Counted from the stretch's first letter, positions 52,830-62,490 are shown. The stretch: 64,000 bases of DNA from Pseudomonas solani (GCF_026072635.1 NZ_AP023081.1:4522501-4586500), one strand, 5' to 3'. The notes: a model not told the origin generated them from the letters alone. Program-made: numbers and translations.

Positions 52830-52858
52830 CGGTTCACTCCTTCGAGCCGGGGCGGGGG

Positions 52859-52942
52859 TCAGGCCAGGCCCAGCAGCGGCAGCCAGGAAAACAGCAGGAC
52901 CAGGGCCAGGCTGGTGTCGATCAGGTAGCGCTGCTCGGCCAT
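52859..52942 (-). CDS. 27-residue single-pass membrane microprotein
   Basis: This tiny gene reads MAEQRYLIDT and then the hydrophobic LALVLLFSWLPLLGLA, a single predicted transmembrane segment. GGAG stands about 8 bp before the ATG, which lies 4 bp after the monooxygenase stop. Nearly every codon ends in G or C, matching neighbours. It lies 29 bp before the orphan binding lipoprotein in a sigma-54 operon. I know no family for it. It could regulate or anchor a transporter; that is conjecture. Confidence 0.6.
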   Translation of the reverse strand: MAEQRYLIDTSLALVLLFSWLPLLGLA

Positions 52943-52946
52943 GGGG

Positions 52947-54158
52947 TCAGGCTCCGGCCGGACCGCCGTTGACGGCGCGCAGTTCGATGGGGGCGTCGGT
53001 GCTCTTCACCAGGGCCGCGCGCTCGCCACGGAAGTGCGGCAGCACGTGTTCGCCCAGGCGATAGGCCTCTTCCAGGTGCGGGTAGCCAGCGAGGAAGAAC
53101 AGGCCGATGCCCAGTTCGTTGTACTCGCGGATGCGCGCCACGACGTTGGCGTAGCTGCCCACCAGGGCGCAGCCCGGGGGGATGCCGATGTAGCCGAAGC
53201 CGGCCCAGACATTGGGGTGGATGAAGAAGTCGTCGAACTCCGGGGCGGCGTCCTTCTCGGCGTAGCCGTGCTCGTAGCTGAGCTTGCGCGCGGTGCGCAG
53301 GCCGGCGTGGGCGGCGACGGCCTTGACCGCGCCACGGGCGACGCCTTCGTCGAAGAAGCGCTTGGCTTCGGCCTGGGCTTGTTCCTCGGTCTCACGGGTG
53401 ATGACGTCGATGGACAGGCCGAAGCGGATGTCGCTGCGGCCGTACTTGAGGGCGCGTTCGCGCACGTCGGCGATCAGCGCGCGGACCTCGTCCGGGTGCT
53501 CGGCGCGCATCAGGTAGTAGTCGGCGTGCTTGGCGGCGAATTCACGGGCGGGGATGGACGAGCCGGCGGTGCAGATCAGCGGCAGCTCGGCCTTTTTCAG
53601 CGGGCCGCGCAGGCCACCGCCGTCGGCCTTGTAGTAGACGCCGTCGTAGTGGAAGTTTTCGTTGTGCCAGTAGCCCTTGACCACGTCCATGAATTCGATG
53701 GCGCGGGCGTAGCGGTCGTCGTGGCCGCTGTAGTCGCCGACCTGGCGCTGGATGGCGTCGGAGCCGCCGTTGATGATGTTCCACACCAGGCGGTTGCCGG
53801 TGGCGCGCTGGTAGGTGGCGGCCTGCTGCACGGCGACCCAGGGCGTGTAGTGGTAGGGCTGGAAGGCGGTGACGAACTTCAGCGTGCGGGTTTCGCGGGC
53901 CAGCAGCGAGCAGACGGTCCAGGGCTCTTCGCCGGTGGGGGCGTTGACCATCAGCGCGCCGCCGAAGCCGTTGATTTCGGCGGCGCGGGCGATCTGGCCG
54001 AGGTAGTCGATGTAGGTGAAGTGGTCGCCGACGGCGAAGCCGGAGACCGCCCCGGTGCTGGGGCCGCCGCGGTGCCAGTCGCCACGGTTGCGCGGGTCGC
54101 CCGGCAGGTATTGGGTTTCGCCGTGCAGCGGCAGGCGGGTGAAGAATTCGATGCTCAT
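52947..54158 (-). CDS. SsuD-like LLM flavin-dependent monooxygenase (sulfone/sulfonate type)
   Basis: This is a 403-residue FMNH2-dependent monooxygenase. It begins SIEFFTRLPLHGETQYLPGD and has FTYIDYLGQIARAAEINGFGGALMVNAPTGEEPW, RLVWNIINGGSDAIQRQ and VGSYANVVARIREYNELGIGLFFLAGYPHLEEA. AGGAGGAACCCC precedes the ATG. It follows the SsuA-like binding protein by 17 bp, pairing import with oxidation. Length is slightly above SsuD. Confidence 0.88.
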   Translation of the reverse strand: MSIEFFTRLPLHGETQYLPGDPRNRGDWHRGGPSTGAVSGFAVGDHFTYIDYLGQIARAAEINGFGGALMVNAPTGEEPWTVCSLLARETRTLKFVTAFQPYHYTPWVAVQQAATYQRATGNRLVWNIINGGSDAIQRQVGDYSGHDDRYARAIEFMDVVKGYWHNENFHYDGVYYKADGGGLRGPLKKAELPLICTAGSSIPAREFAAKHADYYLMRAEHPDEVRALIADVRERALKYGRSDIRFGLSIDVITRETEEQAQAEAKRFFDEGVARGAVKAVAAHAGLRTARKLSYEHGYAEKDAAPEFDDFFIHPNVWAGFGYIGIPPGCALVGSYANVVARIREYNELGIGLFFLAGYPHLEEAYRLGEHVLPHFRGERAALVKSTDAPIELRAVNGGPAGA

Positions 54159-54175
54159 GGGGTTCCTCCTTGGAT

Positions 54176-55249
54176 TCAGTCGCGGGCGCTGATCTGGCCC
54201 TTGAGGCTGGGCCAGTAGTCTTCGAGGTGCAGGTCGATCAGGGCCTGGTTGGTGAAGCGGGTGGCGAGGGACTGGCCGATATCGACGTCCTCGCGGATCA
54301 GGCGGTTGTCCAGGGCGTAGCGGGTGAGGGCCTGGTAGTGGGCCTTGAGCTGCTGGTCGCTCTTGGGGGCCCAGCGGTCCTTCCAGGCCACGGGGTCGCC
54401 CTGGTCGTCGCGGCGCAGGACGCTTTCCGGGGTGCCGGCGCGGGAGGAGATGAGGTAGTAGGCGTCCTGGTTCTGCTCCTGGGAGATCCACCAGGCGGCC
54501 TTGACCCAGGCGGTGGCGAGCAGTTGGGTGACCTCGGGGTAGCGCTGGATGAAGTCGTCGGTGCCCCAGAGGTCGGAGACCAGGCGCCAGTCGTTGGAGC
54601 CCTGCTTGGTGGACCAGATGATGCGGCCTACGCCCTTGTCTTCCAGCAGGTAGGACTCGCTGAGCAGCACGGCGGCGTCGACCTTGCCGGCAGAGACGGC
54701 GGCGGCGCCGACCTGGGGGTTGAGGTTGGCGATCTTGAAGTCGGTGAGGGCCAGGTTCTTGCTGGCGAGGAAGTTGCTGAAGGCGAACTCCCAGGGGCGG
54801 CCACGGTGCAGGGCGATGCGCTTGCCCTTGAGGTCTTCGATGCTCTTGGCTTCGGAGTTGGCCGGTACCACCAGGTAGACGTTGTTGCCGTTGCCGCCGG
54901 GGACGATCAGCTTGCCGGGCACGCCACCGGCGGCGCCGATGACCGAAGGCAGGTCGCCGCGCACGGCGAAGTCGATGCTGTTGTTGGAGAAGCCTTCGTT
55001 GATCTGCGGGCCGGCGCCGGCGTGGGGGAGGGCGATCCAGTCGAGCGTGATGCCGCGCTTGCCCAGCTCGGCGGCGAGCCAGCCGTCTTCGATGACTCGC
55101 CCGGGGATGCCGCCGAATACCGGCTTGCCGCCCTGGGTGTAGGCGACGATGGCGATCTTCACCGAGGCGGGGGCCTCGCTGGCGAACGCGCCGAGGCTGA
55201 AGGCCAGGGCGGCGAGGGCCACCAGGCTGCTGCGCCAGATTCTGTTCAT
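54176..55249 (-). CDS. SsuA-like ABC substrate-binding protein without local permease
   Basis: This is a 357-residue periplasmic protein with a signal peptide (about residues 1-23, FSLGAFA|SEAP). It has VKIAIVAYTQGGKPVFGG, INEGFSNNSIDFAVRGDLPSVIGAAGG and SIEDLKGKRIALHRGRPWEF as in sulfonate/nitrate binding proteins. No SsuBC genes adjoin, so it may use the set at 11858-13410. It heads a four-gene unit under a sigma-54 promoter. Confidence 0.87.
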   Translation of the reverse strand: MNRIWRSSLVALAALAFSLGAFASEAPASVKIAIVAYTQGGKPVFGGIPGRVIEDGWLAAELGKRGITLDWIALPHAGAGPQINEGFSNNSIDFAVRGDLPSVIGAAGGVPGKLIVPGGNGNNVYLVVPANSEAKSIEDLKGKRIALHRGRPWEFAFSNFLASKNLALTDFKIANLNPQVGAAAVSAGKVDAAVLLSESYLLEDKGVGRIIWSTKQGSNDWRLVSDLWGTDDFIQRYPEVTQLLATAWVKAAWWISQEQNQDAYYLISSRAGTPESVLRRDDQGDPVAWKDRWAPKSDQQLKAHYQALTRYALDNRLIREDVDIGQSLATRFTNQALIDLHLEDYWPSLKGQISARD

Positions 55250-55300
55250 GGTTCCACTCCTTGCAATACGGGCGGTGAGCCCGGCTGATGGAGCGGCGGG

Positions 55301-55316
55301 AGCAGGATGCATGCCA
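55301..55316 (-). promoter_or_regulatory. Sigma-54 promoter of the SsuA-like unit
   Basis: On the minus strand TGGCATGCATCCTGCT keeps GG-N10-GC. The predicted start is near 55289, about 40 bp before the ATG. Confidence 0.72.
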
Positions 55317-55394
55317 TGGAACGGGCGATTGGCGTTGGCGCCAGTGGTGACGCGGGCTTCGCCGTGCAGGCGGTGTGGCGGGGCGGCCGCTGCA

Positions 55395-55445
55395 TTGCTG
55401 GTGTCGACGCAGGGGGCTGCTGACGCGTTGCTGCTGCAGCAGCAA
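55395..55445. promoter_or_regulatory. Enhancer-site pair including a perfect palindrome
   Basis: TTGCTG-N6-ACGCAG (55395-55412) and the perfect palindrome TTGCTGCTGCAGCAGCAA (55428-55445) start 33 bp apart. They stand between the SsuA-like unit and the regulator gene, so the regulator may also control itself here. Confidence 0.65.
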
Positions 55446-55554
55446 TGCACCGCCTTATATCTTTTATGGAATATATAAATGCTAATTAATAATTTTTTAG
55501 TCTATTTGGATTGATGCACTATGGCGGCGCGCCCATCTCTACCAGGAATGCATC

Positions 55555-56634
<1,080 letters not shown>

Positions 56635-56649
56635 GTGGCGGCTGGAATT

Positions 56650-56671
56650 CCCGGGCTGAAGCCCGGGCTAC
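56650..56671. repeat. CCCGGG-type palindromic repeat
   Basis: CCCGGGCTGAAGCCCGGG plus CTAC lies after the regulator stop. It is the same family as 1735-1794. Confidence 0.7.
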
Positions 56672-56689
56672 GGACGGATGGACGAGAGA

Positions 56690-56719
56690 GGGGCGCAACG
56701 GAGGTTGTGCCCCTTTTTT
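56690..56719 (+). terminator. Rho-independent terminator of the SfnR-like gene
   Basis: GGGGCGCAAC-GGAG-GTTGTGCCCC is followed by six T residues, 56 bp after the stop. Confidence 0.88.
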
Positions 56720-56863
56720 ATGGGGGTGTGGGTAGCGCGCAGCGAAACCCCTGCAGAGATCCAGTGCGGTTTAGTGGCGGTGCTTGAAATATCGAACAGT
56801 CGGTGCGTATTTTGTGCACGCCTCCATTTCGGCGTGACCGCAGTACCCACAAGGATAATAAGC

Positions 56864-58282
56864 ATGACTACCGACGGCCCAGGTTCCCTCGCAGAACGAC
56901 TGGCAGGCATCGACGAGATCGAGTGCGTCACCCCCGACCTGAACGGGGTGATGCGGGGCAAGGTGATGACCGGCGAGGGCTTCCTTTCCGGCCGCCGCTT
57001 GCAGCTGGCGCGTGGCGTGCTGCTGCAATGCATCATGGGTGGCTACCCGGCGGCGAAGTATTACGGCAGCGATGACGGCGACCTGGCCCTGGTGGCCGAG
57101 CCGAGCCAGGTGCACCGCCTGCCCTGGAGTTCCAACCCTCGCGCCCTGGCCATCTGCGATGCCCAGGAGCTGGATGGCTGCCCCTCCGGCCTGTCGACCC
57201 GCGGCCTGCTGCGCCGTGTGCTGGAGCGCTACGCCGCCCATGGCTGGGCGCCGGTGGTAGCCACCGAACTGGAGTTCTTCGTCTTCGCGCCCAACCCCGA
57301 TCCGCACCAGCCGTTCCTGCCGCCGCTGGGCCTGGACGGGCGCCGCGAGGACGGTTGCTCGGCCTTCAGCGTGACCTCCAACAACGGCCTGCGCCCGTTC
57401 TTCGAGGAGGTGTATGCCTGCATGGAGCTGCTGGGCATGCCCCGCGATACCTTCATGCACGAGATGGGTGTGAGCCAGTTCGAGATCAACCTGCTGCACG
57501 GTGATGCGCTGCTGCTGGCGGACCAGACCTTCCTGTTCAAGCACATGCTCAAGGAAGTGGCGCTCAAGCACGGAGTGACGGTGGTGTGCATGGCCAAGCC
57601 GCTGGCGCATACGCCGGGCAGTTCGATGCACATCCACCAAAGTGTGGTGGAGATCGACGGCGGGCGGAATATTTTCAGCGATGGGGCGGGCGAGGCGACC
57701 GATGCCTTCTACCATTTCATTGGCGGGCAGCAGGCGGCGATGGCGGATTTCACCGGGCTGTTCGCGCCGAACGTGAATTCCTACCAGCGTCTCTGTCATC
57801 CTTACGCGTCGCCGAACAATGCTTGCTGGTCCCACGACAACCGTGCGGCGGGGCTGCGCATTCCGGCCAGTGCGCCGGTGGCGCGGCGGGTGGAGAACCG
57901 CCTGCCCGGCGCCGACGCCAACCCGTACCTGGCCATTGCGGCCAGCCTGGCGGCGGGGTTGCACGGCATGGAACAGCGGATCGCGCCGAGCGCGCCCATG
58001 CAGGGCGAGTTCGATATTCCCGAATCCCTGGTCCTGCCCTGTACCCTGCATGCCGCTCTGGAGCGTCTGAAACGCAGTGATCTGGCCCGGGAACTGTTCG
58101 GGGATGAGTTCATCGAAGGCTACATCGCCACCAAGACGATGGAGCTGAGCAGCTTCTTCGACCAGATCACCCCTGGGAGCGCCGCGTGTTGGCTGCCCAG
58201 GCGTAGCATCCCCCTTGCGGGCCGCGCGTTGCGGCCCGCCCTGTTCAAGGAGCGCATGGAAAGCCAATGGGTCGTGTCTTGA
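56864..58282 (+). CDS. Gamma-glutamylpolyamine synthetase-like glutamine synthetase, C-terminal frameshift
   Basis: This is a glutamine synthetase-family enzyme of the PuuA/SpuI type, acting in polyamine or amine breakdown. It has the N-terminal DLNGVMRGKVM, the catalytic ATELEFFVFAP, GSSMHIHQSV, and the C-terminal NRLPGADANPYLAIAA. As read, it has 472 residues. Near 58170-58174 (ACCCCTGGG) one base seems missing: the expected tail ITPWERRVLAAQA and a stop at 58204-58206 lie in another frame. The read-through tail therefore overlaps the next gene. AAGGAT precedes the ATG. It may be a base-call error or a tolerated tail change. Confidence 0.88.
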   Translation: MTTDGPGSLAERLAGIDEIECVTPDLNGVMRGKVMTGEGFLSGRRLQLARGVLLQCIMGGYPAAKYYGSDDGDLALVAEPSQVHRLPWSSNPRALAICDAQELDGCPSGLSTRGLLRRVLERYAAHGWAPVVATELEFFVFAPNPDPHQPFLPPLGLDGRREDGCSAFSVTSNNGLRPFFEEVYACMELLGMPRDTFMHEMGVSQFEINLLHGDALLLADQTFLFKHMLKEVALKHGVTVVCMAKPLAHTPGSSMHIHQSVVEIDGGRNIFSDGAGEATDAFYHFIGGQQAAMADFTGLFAPNVNSYQRLCHPYASPNNACWSHDNRAAGLRIPASAPVARRVENRLPGADANPYLAIAASLAAGLHGMEQRIAPSAPMQGEFDIPESLVLPCTLHAALERLKRSDLARELFGDEFIEGYIATKTMELSSFFDQITPGSAACWLPRRSIPLAGRALRPALFKERMESQWVVS

Positions 58283-59571
58283 AGTCGTTTCGTGCCCTTT
58301 ACTTCGCCACGCTGCTGATGCTGATCGGCTCCGGCCTGCTGAGTACCTACCTGGGCCTGCGCCTGGCCGCCGATAAGGTGGACGGGCTCTGGGTGGGCGC
58401 GCTGATGGCGGCCAACTACCTGGGCCTGATCCTCGGCGGCAAGCTGGGGCATCGGCTGATCGCGCGGGTGGGGCATATCCGCGCCTATGTCGCGTGCGCC
58501 GGGCTGGTGACGGCGGCGGTGCTGGGGCATGGCCTGATCAACTGGCTGCCGGCCTGGCTGTTCATGCGCATGCTGGTGGGCTTGGGGATGATGTGCCAGT
58601 ACATGGTCATCGAGAGCTGGCTGACCGAGCAGGCGGAGGCCGGCCAGCGTGGCCAGGTGTTCGCCGGCTACATGGTGGCCTCCTACCTCGGCCTGGTGCT
58701 GGGCCAGTTGGTGCTGGTGCTGCACCCGGGGCTGGGCCCCGAGCTGCTGATGCTGGTGGCGATGTGCTTCGCGCTGTGCCTGGTGCCGGTGGCGGTGACC
58801 CGCAAGATCCACCCCGCGCCCTTGCACCCGGCGCCCCTGGAGCCGCGCTTCTTCATCAAGCGGGTGCCGCAGTCGATGACCACGGTGCTGATCTCCGGCC
58901 TGATGCTGGGTTCCTTCTACGGCCTGGCGCCGCTCTATGCCACGCGCCAGGGGCTGAGCACCGAGCAGATCGGCCTGTTCATGGGCTTCTGCATCCTCGC
59001 CGGGCTGCTGGTGCAGTGGCCGTTGGGCTGGCTGTCTGACCGCCACGACCGCGCCATGCTGATCCGCACCATCGCCGCGCTGCTGGTGCTGGCGGCGCTT
59101 CCCCTGGCGCTGATGCCGCAGGTGCCGATGGAGATGCTGTTCCCCATGGGCTTCCTGGTGTGCATGCTGCAGTTCACCCTCTACCCGCTGGCGGTGGCCT
59201 TCTCCAACGACCATATCGAGGCGGAGCGGCGGGTTTCGCTGACCGCGATGCTGCTGATCACCTTCGGCGTGGGCGCGAGCATCGGCCCGCTGGTGACCGG
59301 CGCGTTGATGAAGCAGGTGGGGCCGAACATGTTCTATGCCTTCGCCAGCGTCTGCGCCCTGGTGCTGGTGCTGCGGGTACGGCCCGACAAGGTCACCGGC
59401 CTGCACCGCGTCGACGAGGCGCCGTTGCACCACGTGGCGACCCCGGAAGTCAGCTCGCCCCTGGTGGCCGCCCTCGACCCGCGCGTTGACGAGCAGGTGG
59501 TGCACGAGCAGATGGGCGGCGACAGCTTCACCCCGCCGCCTCCGGCGCCTGAGGAGCCCCGTCCCAGCTGA
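58267..59571 (+). CDS. MFS transporter
   Basis: This is a 434-residue inner-membrane transporter with 12 predicted helices (about residues 8-375). It has the MFS loop motif GGKLGHRLIARVGH between helices 2 and 3 and LSDRHDRAMLIR in the second half. A hydrophilic tail ends GGDSFTPPPPAPEEPRPS. AAGGAG lies upstream, and it is probably cotranscribed with the glutamine synthetase-like gene. It resembles YcaD-type proteins of unknown substrate; amine export or import is possible. Confidence 0.87.
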   Translation: MGRVLKSFRALYFATLLMLIGSGLLSTYLGLRLAADKVDGLWVGALMAANYLGLILGGKLGHRLIARVGHIRAYVACAGLVTAAVLGHGLINWLPAWLFMRMLVGLGMMCQYMVIESWLTEQAEAGQRGQVFAGYMVASYLGLVLGQLVLVLHPGLGPELLMLVAMCFALCLVPVAVTRKIHPAPLHPAPLEPRFFIKRVPQSMTTVLISGLMLGSFYGLAPLYATRQGLSTEQIGLFMGFCILAGLLVQWPLGWLSDRHDRAMLIRTIAALLVLAALPLALMPQVPMEMLFPMGFLVCMLQFTLYPLAVAFSNDHIEAERRVSLTAMLLITFGVGASIGPLVTGALMKQVGPNMFYAFASVCALVLVLRVRPDKVTGLHRVDEAPLHHVATPEVSSPLVAALDPRVDEQVVHEQMGGDSFTPPPPAPEEPRPS

Positions 59572-59788
59572 GGGTGACAGGTACTCCCTGCGGCCCCGTT
59601 CGTACCCGGGGCCGGCCATTCCAATCGTTACAGGCAGACGCCATGACCCACGGGCAGATCCCGGGGCGTGGCGGCCTGCGCCCCATGAAAACGGCTGCCA
59701 GTGCTGTGGGCGCTGGGTCGGCTGGGGGCTTGTAGGGGGTGTGTCGAGAGGGGAGGCGCCGGTCGCGGAGGCGAGCGGCGCGGGAGGA

Positions 59789-60538
59789 CTAGAACAGGTC
59801 GTCCTTGTCGAAGCGGCGGGCTTCGCGCTGCAGCTGATAGACGAAGCGCTCGATCAGGCGTTGCTCCTGGCCGCTGGAGCGGTAGAAGCGCATGCCGGCG
59901 AAGGTCATGTCGAGCTTCTCGTCATAGCTGGCATGGCGCAGCTCGACGGCGGCGACCAGGGTGCCCACCGGCAGCTGGGCGCTGAGGCGTTCGTAAACCT
60001 GGCCGGCTTGCAGGCGGCTGGTGAGGTCACCGGAGAAGCGCAGTTTGCAGCCGGTGGCGGAGATATCCAGCATGTGCCCAGGCAAGCCCTTGGGCAGTTT
60101 GTCGCCGGCCAGTTCGATGACCACCAGCTGGCTGAGCATCAGCGGCGCGCGGAAGGCGTTGCGGCGCTGGTGGTAGATCACCTCTTCGGGCAGCGGGCAC
60201 CAGTAGCAGGCGTCGCCTTCGAACTCACCGACACGGACCGGCTGCGGGCATTCCCAGGCGATGCGCACGCCATCGCGGAAACCTTCCACACGGAAACTTT
60301 CACCGTTGCGCAGGAAGCGCTCGCCATCGTTGGGAATCATCTCGTCGAGGGCCAGCAGCTTCTTGTCCTTGTCGATCTCGACCAGGTAGCTCTGGAAGCG
60401 CTGGCTGCGCTCGTGGAAGGTGATGATCAGCGGGTCGTGGTTTTGCTGCAGCAGACGAAGATTGGCGTGAATCTCCACCGGTGCCTTCAGCACCTTGGGC
60501 GGTTGCGGCCCATCTTCTTCGATAAACGCATTGGACAC
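59789..60538 (-). CDS. ycgR: YcgR-like PilZ flagellar brake protein
   Basis: This is a 249-residue c-di-GMP effector with an N-terminal YcgR domain and a C-terminal PilZ domain. The c-di-GMP-binding RxxxR is RRNAFR and the DxSxxG is DISATGC. Binding to the flagellar motor slows swimming in relatives. A GTG start at 60538 is preferred, with GGAGAG 9 bp upstream; a GTG at 60559 is possible. It follows flgN, as I recall for P. aeruginosa. Confidence 0.88.
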   Translation of the reverse strand: MSNAFIEEDGPQPPKVLKAPVEIHANLRLLQQNHDPLIITFHERSQRFQSYLVEIDKDKKLLALDEMIPNDGERFLRNGESFRVEGFRDGVRIAWECPQPVRVGEFEGDACYWCPLPEEVIYHQRRNAFRAPLMLSQLVVIELAGDKLPKGLPGHMLDISATGCKLRFSGDLTSRLQAGQVYERLSAQLPVGTLVAAVELRHASYDEKLDMTFAGMRFYRSSGQEQRLIERFVYQLQREARRFDKDDLF

Positions 60539-60622
60539 GGTCCAGGACTCTCCAAGCACGAAAGACTTCCGGCACTAGCATACTGGCAATTTGCCGGTAA
60601 TGTCGTCGTGCCGTTGTTGTTA

Positions 60623-61090
60623 TCAGGCCTGGCTAAGCGGGCGCTGTCGCTGGATTTTAGCGGCACCGCCACGGCTGTCATAGAGGCTGGGCGCATCCTG
60701 ACCGCGGAGAATCGCCAAGGTGCTGCCAACCGAGGCCTGGTTCGCACGAATCAGCCGGCCATTGCGCTGGTTGGCGTTCTGGCACTGCTCGAGCACGGCG
60801 CTCAGTTCTTCGCTGCGGGCAATGAGATCGGCCCCCAGTGGCGAGGTTTCGGCGAGGGTGTGCAGGCCGGTGCGGTCGGCGCTGAGGCCAAGGGCCACAA
60901 GTGCTTCGGTGCGCTGCTTGCCATGGGCATCGAGCAGGGCGAGCAGGGGCTGCTTGTCGGCGAGGATTTTTTCGAGGTGGCCCAGGTCACGCTCGGTGAG
61001 GGCCTTGAATTCGGTATCGATCAGCTCAAGCAACTGCTGGGCGTGGCCGATATCGTGGGTGAACAGGTCGAGCAGGATAGTGTCTTGCAT
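60623..61090 (-). CDS. flgN: FlgN, flagellar hook-filament junction chaperone
   Basis: This is a 155-residue, mostly helical cytoplasmic chaperone for FlgK and FlgL export. It begins MQDTILLDLFTHDIGHAQQLLEL and has LTERDLGHLEKILADKQPLLALLD. The Met at 61090 is preferred; an upstream Met at 61117 would add nine residues. It lies after flgM in the usual order. Confidence 0.88.
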   Translation of the reverse strand: MQDTILLDLFTHDIGHAQQLLELIDTEFKALTERDLGHLEKILADKQPLLALLDAHGKQRTEALVALGLSADRTGLHTLAETSPLGADLIARSEELSAVLEQCQNANQRNGRLIRANQASVGSTLAILRGQDAPSLYDSRGGAAKIQRQRPLSQA

Positions 61091-61139
61091 CGCGGGCTCT
61101 GGGGATTGGGCGTCCAATATCCCCAGCGCTGCCCTGAGA

Positions 61140-61484
61140 CTAGCGCTGGGATTCGAAGTCGAGCAATTTGCTGGCCACGCGCTGACTGTCTACCTGATAG
61201 GAGCCGTCGGCAATGGCCTGTTTCAGTTTTTCGACGCGTTCCTTGTCCACGGTGGGCAGGTCACGCAGTTTGTCGGTGGCTTTCTGCAGGTTCTGCGCAT
61301 CGCTGCTCAGCTGCACGTTTTCACCGGTCTTGGCGGTCTTGGCCGCATCGGCACTGGCCGTTTGCGACGGAGTCGTGGTCGAGCCTGCGACGGCTTCGTT
61401 CTTGCCGCCGGACTGGGCATTGCTCGTACGGCCCGTACCGGGCGGCGTAGCGGCGTTATTCAGCCGGTTGAAGTCGATGACCAT
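61140..61484 (-). CDS. flgM: FlgM, anti-sigma-28 factor
   Basis: This is a 114-residue protein that binds FliA (sigma-28) and is exported when the hook is complete. The start VIDFNRLN and the C-terminal LSSDAQNLQKATDKLRDLP...VDKERVEKLKQAIADGSYQVD are characteristic. The disordered middle is rich in T, S and A. AGAGG precedes the ATG. A sigma-28 promoter lies upstream. Confidence 0.93.
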   Translation of the reverse strand: MVIDFNRLNNAATPPGTGRTSNAQSGGKNEAVAGSTTTPSQTASADAAKTAKTGENVQLSSDAQNLQKATDKLRDLPTVDKERVEKLKQAIADGSYQVDSQRVASKLLDFESQR

Positions 61485-61521
61485 GATGCAAAACCTCTGG
61501 GTGTTTGGACGCTTACCGACG

Positions 61522-61548
61522 CTATCGGCCATGCGGAAATAAACTTTA
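61522..61548 (-). promoter_or_regulatory. Sigma-28 (FliA) promoter of flgM
   Basis: On the minus strand TAAA-N15-GCCGATAG matches the FliA consensus with one change, 38 bp before the flgM ATG. Confidence 0.82.
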
Positions 61549-61648
61549 GGGCAAATTTCCGATTTTTTTCCGGCCCCCGGAAGCGACGTAGAAACGGCAC
61601 TCTACACGAGATGGCGTATTTGCATACAAGACTCGTGCCTAACCAAGG

Positions 61649-62410
61649 TTACATCGCCACCTCGACCTGGCCGGGCCCGGTGACCCGCGCCTTGACCACC
61701 CGCTTGGACTGCAGGTTGCGCACCCTGATCTGCTGCCCGGGGGAGCCGTCGGAGAGCGCCTCGCCGGGCATGCGCACGCTGATGCTGGTGCTCTTGGCGA
61801 TGATCACCACCTGGTCGCCCTTGCGGATCACCTCGGCCATTTCCAGGTGAACCGGCGCCAGCACCTGGTCGGCGACCACGGCACGGGTGAGCTTGTAGCC
61901 TTCTACCTGTGCCGGATCGGTCAGGTAGCCCTGGTTAAGCAGGCCCACCTCGCGTTCCACCAGGTTGTAGTCGTCCGCACTGACGACTGCCCCACGGCGC
62001 AGCGGACGGGCTACTACTATTACTTCGCGGAACAGCCGGACCTGCGCGGGGACGTAGACGCTCCATGGCGCGCTGCCTTCGCAGCGCACGCCGACGGTGA
62101 CCCGACCGATGGGTTGTGCCGGGCTTTCGAGTGTGACCGTCAATTCCCTGTCGCAGGCCGCCAGGCGCAACCTGGGGTCGAGCCGGTTGATCTGGATGTC
62201 GTAACGACCGGGGATATTGTTGGTCTGCAGATAATCCTCCACCGTGAACTCAAGAAAGCCTTGGGTGGAGCCGATAAGGACTTCGGGCGATGTGAGTTCC
62301 TCCGCCGAGGCGCTGTTGTGGCCGAGGCAGAACAAAACAGGTAAAACGACCTTAAAAAGGTGGCGGCGTTGTGCCATCGTGTGTCGGAAAATCGTCGTCA
62401 TAGCGTTCAT
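61649..62410 (-). CDS. flgA: FlgA, P-ring assembly chaperone
   Basis: This is a 253-residue periplasmic protein with a signal peptide (about residues 12-36). The SAF-type fold shows RLDPRLRLAACDRELTVTLES, PWSVYVPAQVRLFREVIVVARPLRRG and KGDQVVIIAKSTSISVRMPGEAL. The start is uncertain: ATGs lie at 62410, 62401 and 62377. A sigma-54 promoter at 62423-62438 would start RNA near 62412, leaving almost no leader for the first ATG. A start at 62377 would fit the signal peptide. Confidence 0.9.
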   Translation of the reverse strand: MNAMTTIFRHTMAQRRHLFKVVLPVLFCLGHNSASAEELTSPEVLIGSTQGFLEFTVEDYLQTNNIPGRYDIQINRLDPRLRLAACDRELTVTLESPAQPIGRVTVGVRCEGSAPWSVYVPAQVRLFREVIVVARPLRRGAVVSADDYNLVEREVGLLNQGYLTDPAQVEGYKLTRAVVADQVLAPVHLEMAEVIRKGDQVVIIAKSTSISVRMPGEALSDGSPGQQIRVRNLQSKRVVKARVTGPGQVEVAM

Positions 62411-62422
62411 ATCAAGATCAAA

Positions 62423-62438
62423 AGCAAGGCCCGTGCCG
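62423..62438 (-). promoter_or_regulatory. Sigma-54 promoter of flgA
   Basis: On the minus strand CGGCACGGGCCTTGCT fits -24/-12 well. This is consistent with flagellar class II/III control in pseudomonads and is separate from the sulfur promoters, since no nTGYTG-N6-CARCAn site was noticed nearby. Confidence 0.7.
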
Positions 62439-62490
62439 CCTGCTACTCTAAGGCGAAGCGTGCTGAAGCTAATAACGGGAGAGTCCTGGC

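Larger units (their letters stand above)
55250..55554. other. Divergent promoter gap between the SsuA-like gene and the intact SfnR-like regulator
   Basis: This 305-bp gap has the sigma-54 promoter and two enhancers for the left unit. A very AT-rich tract (about 55450-55500) lies just upstream of the regulator gene and probably carries its own vegetative promoter. Confidence 0.6.

Noticed and set aside
59643..59735. A 30-codon frame after the MFS gene
   Set aside because: No clear ribosome-binding site, Gly/Ala-rich with no feature, and not near an operon partner.
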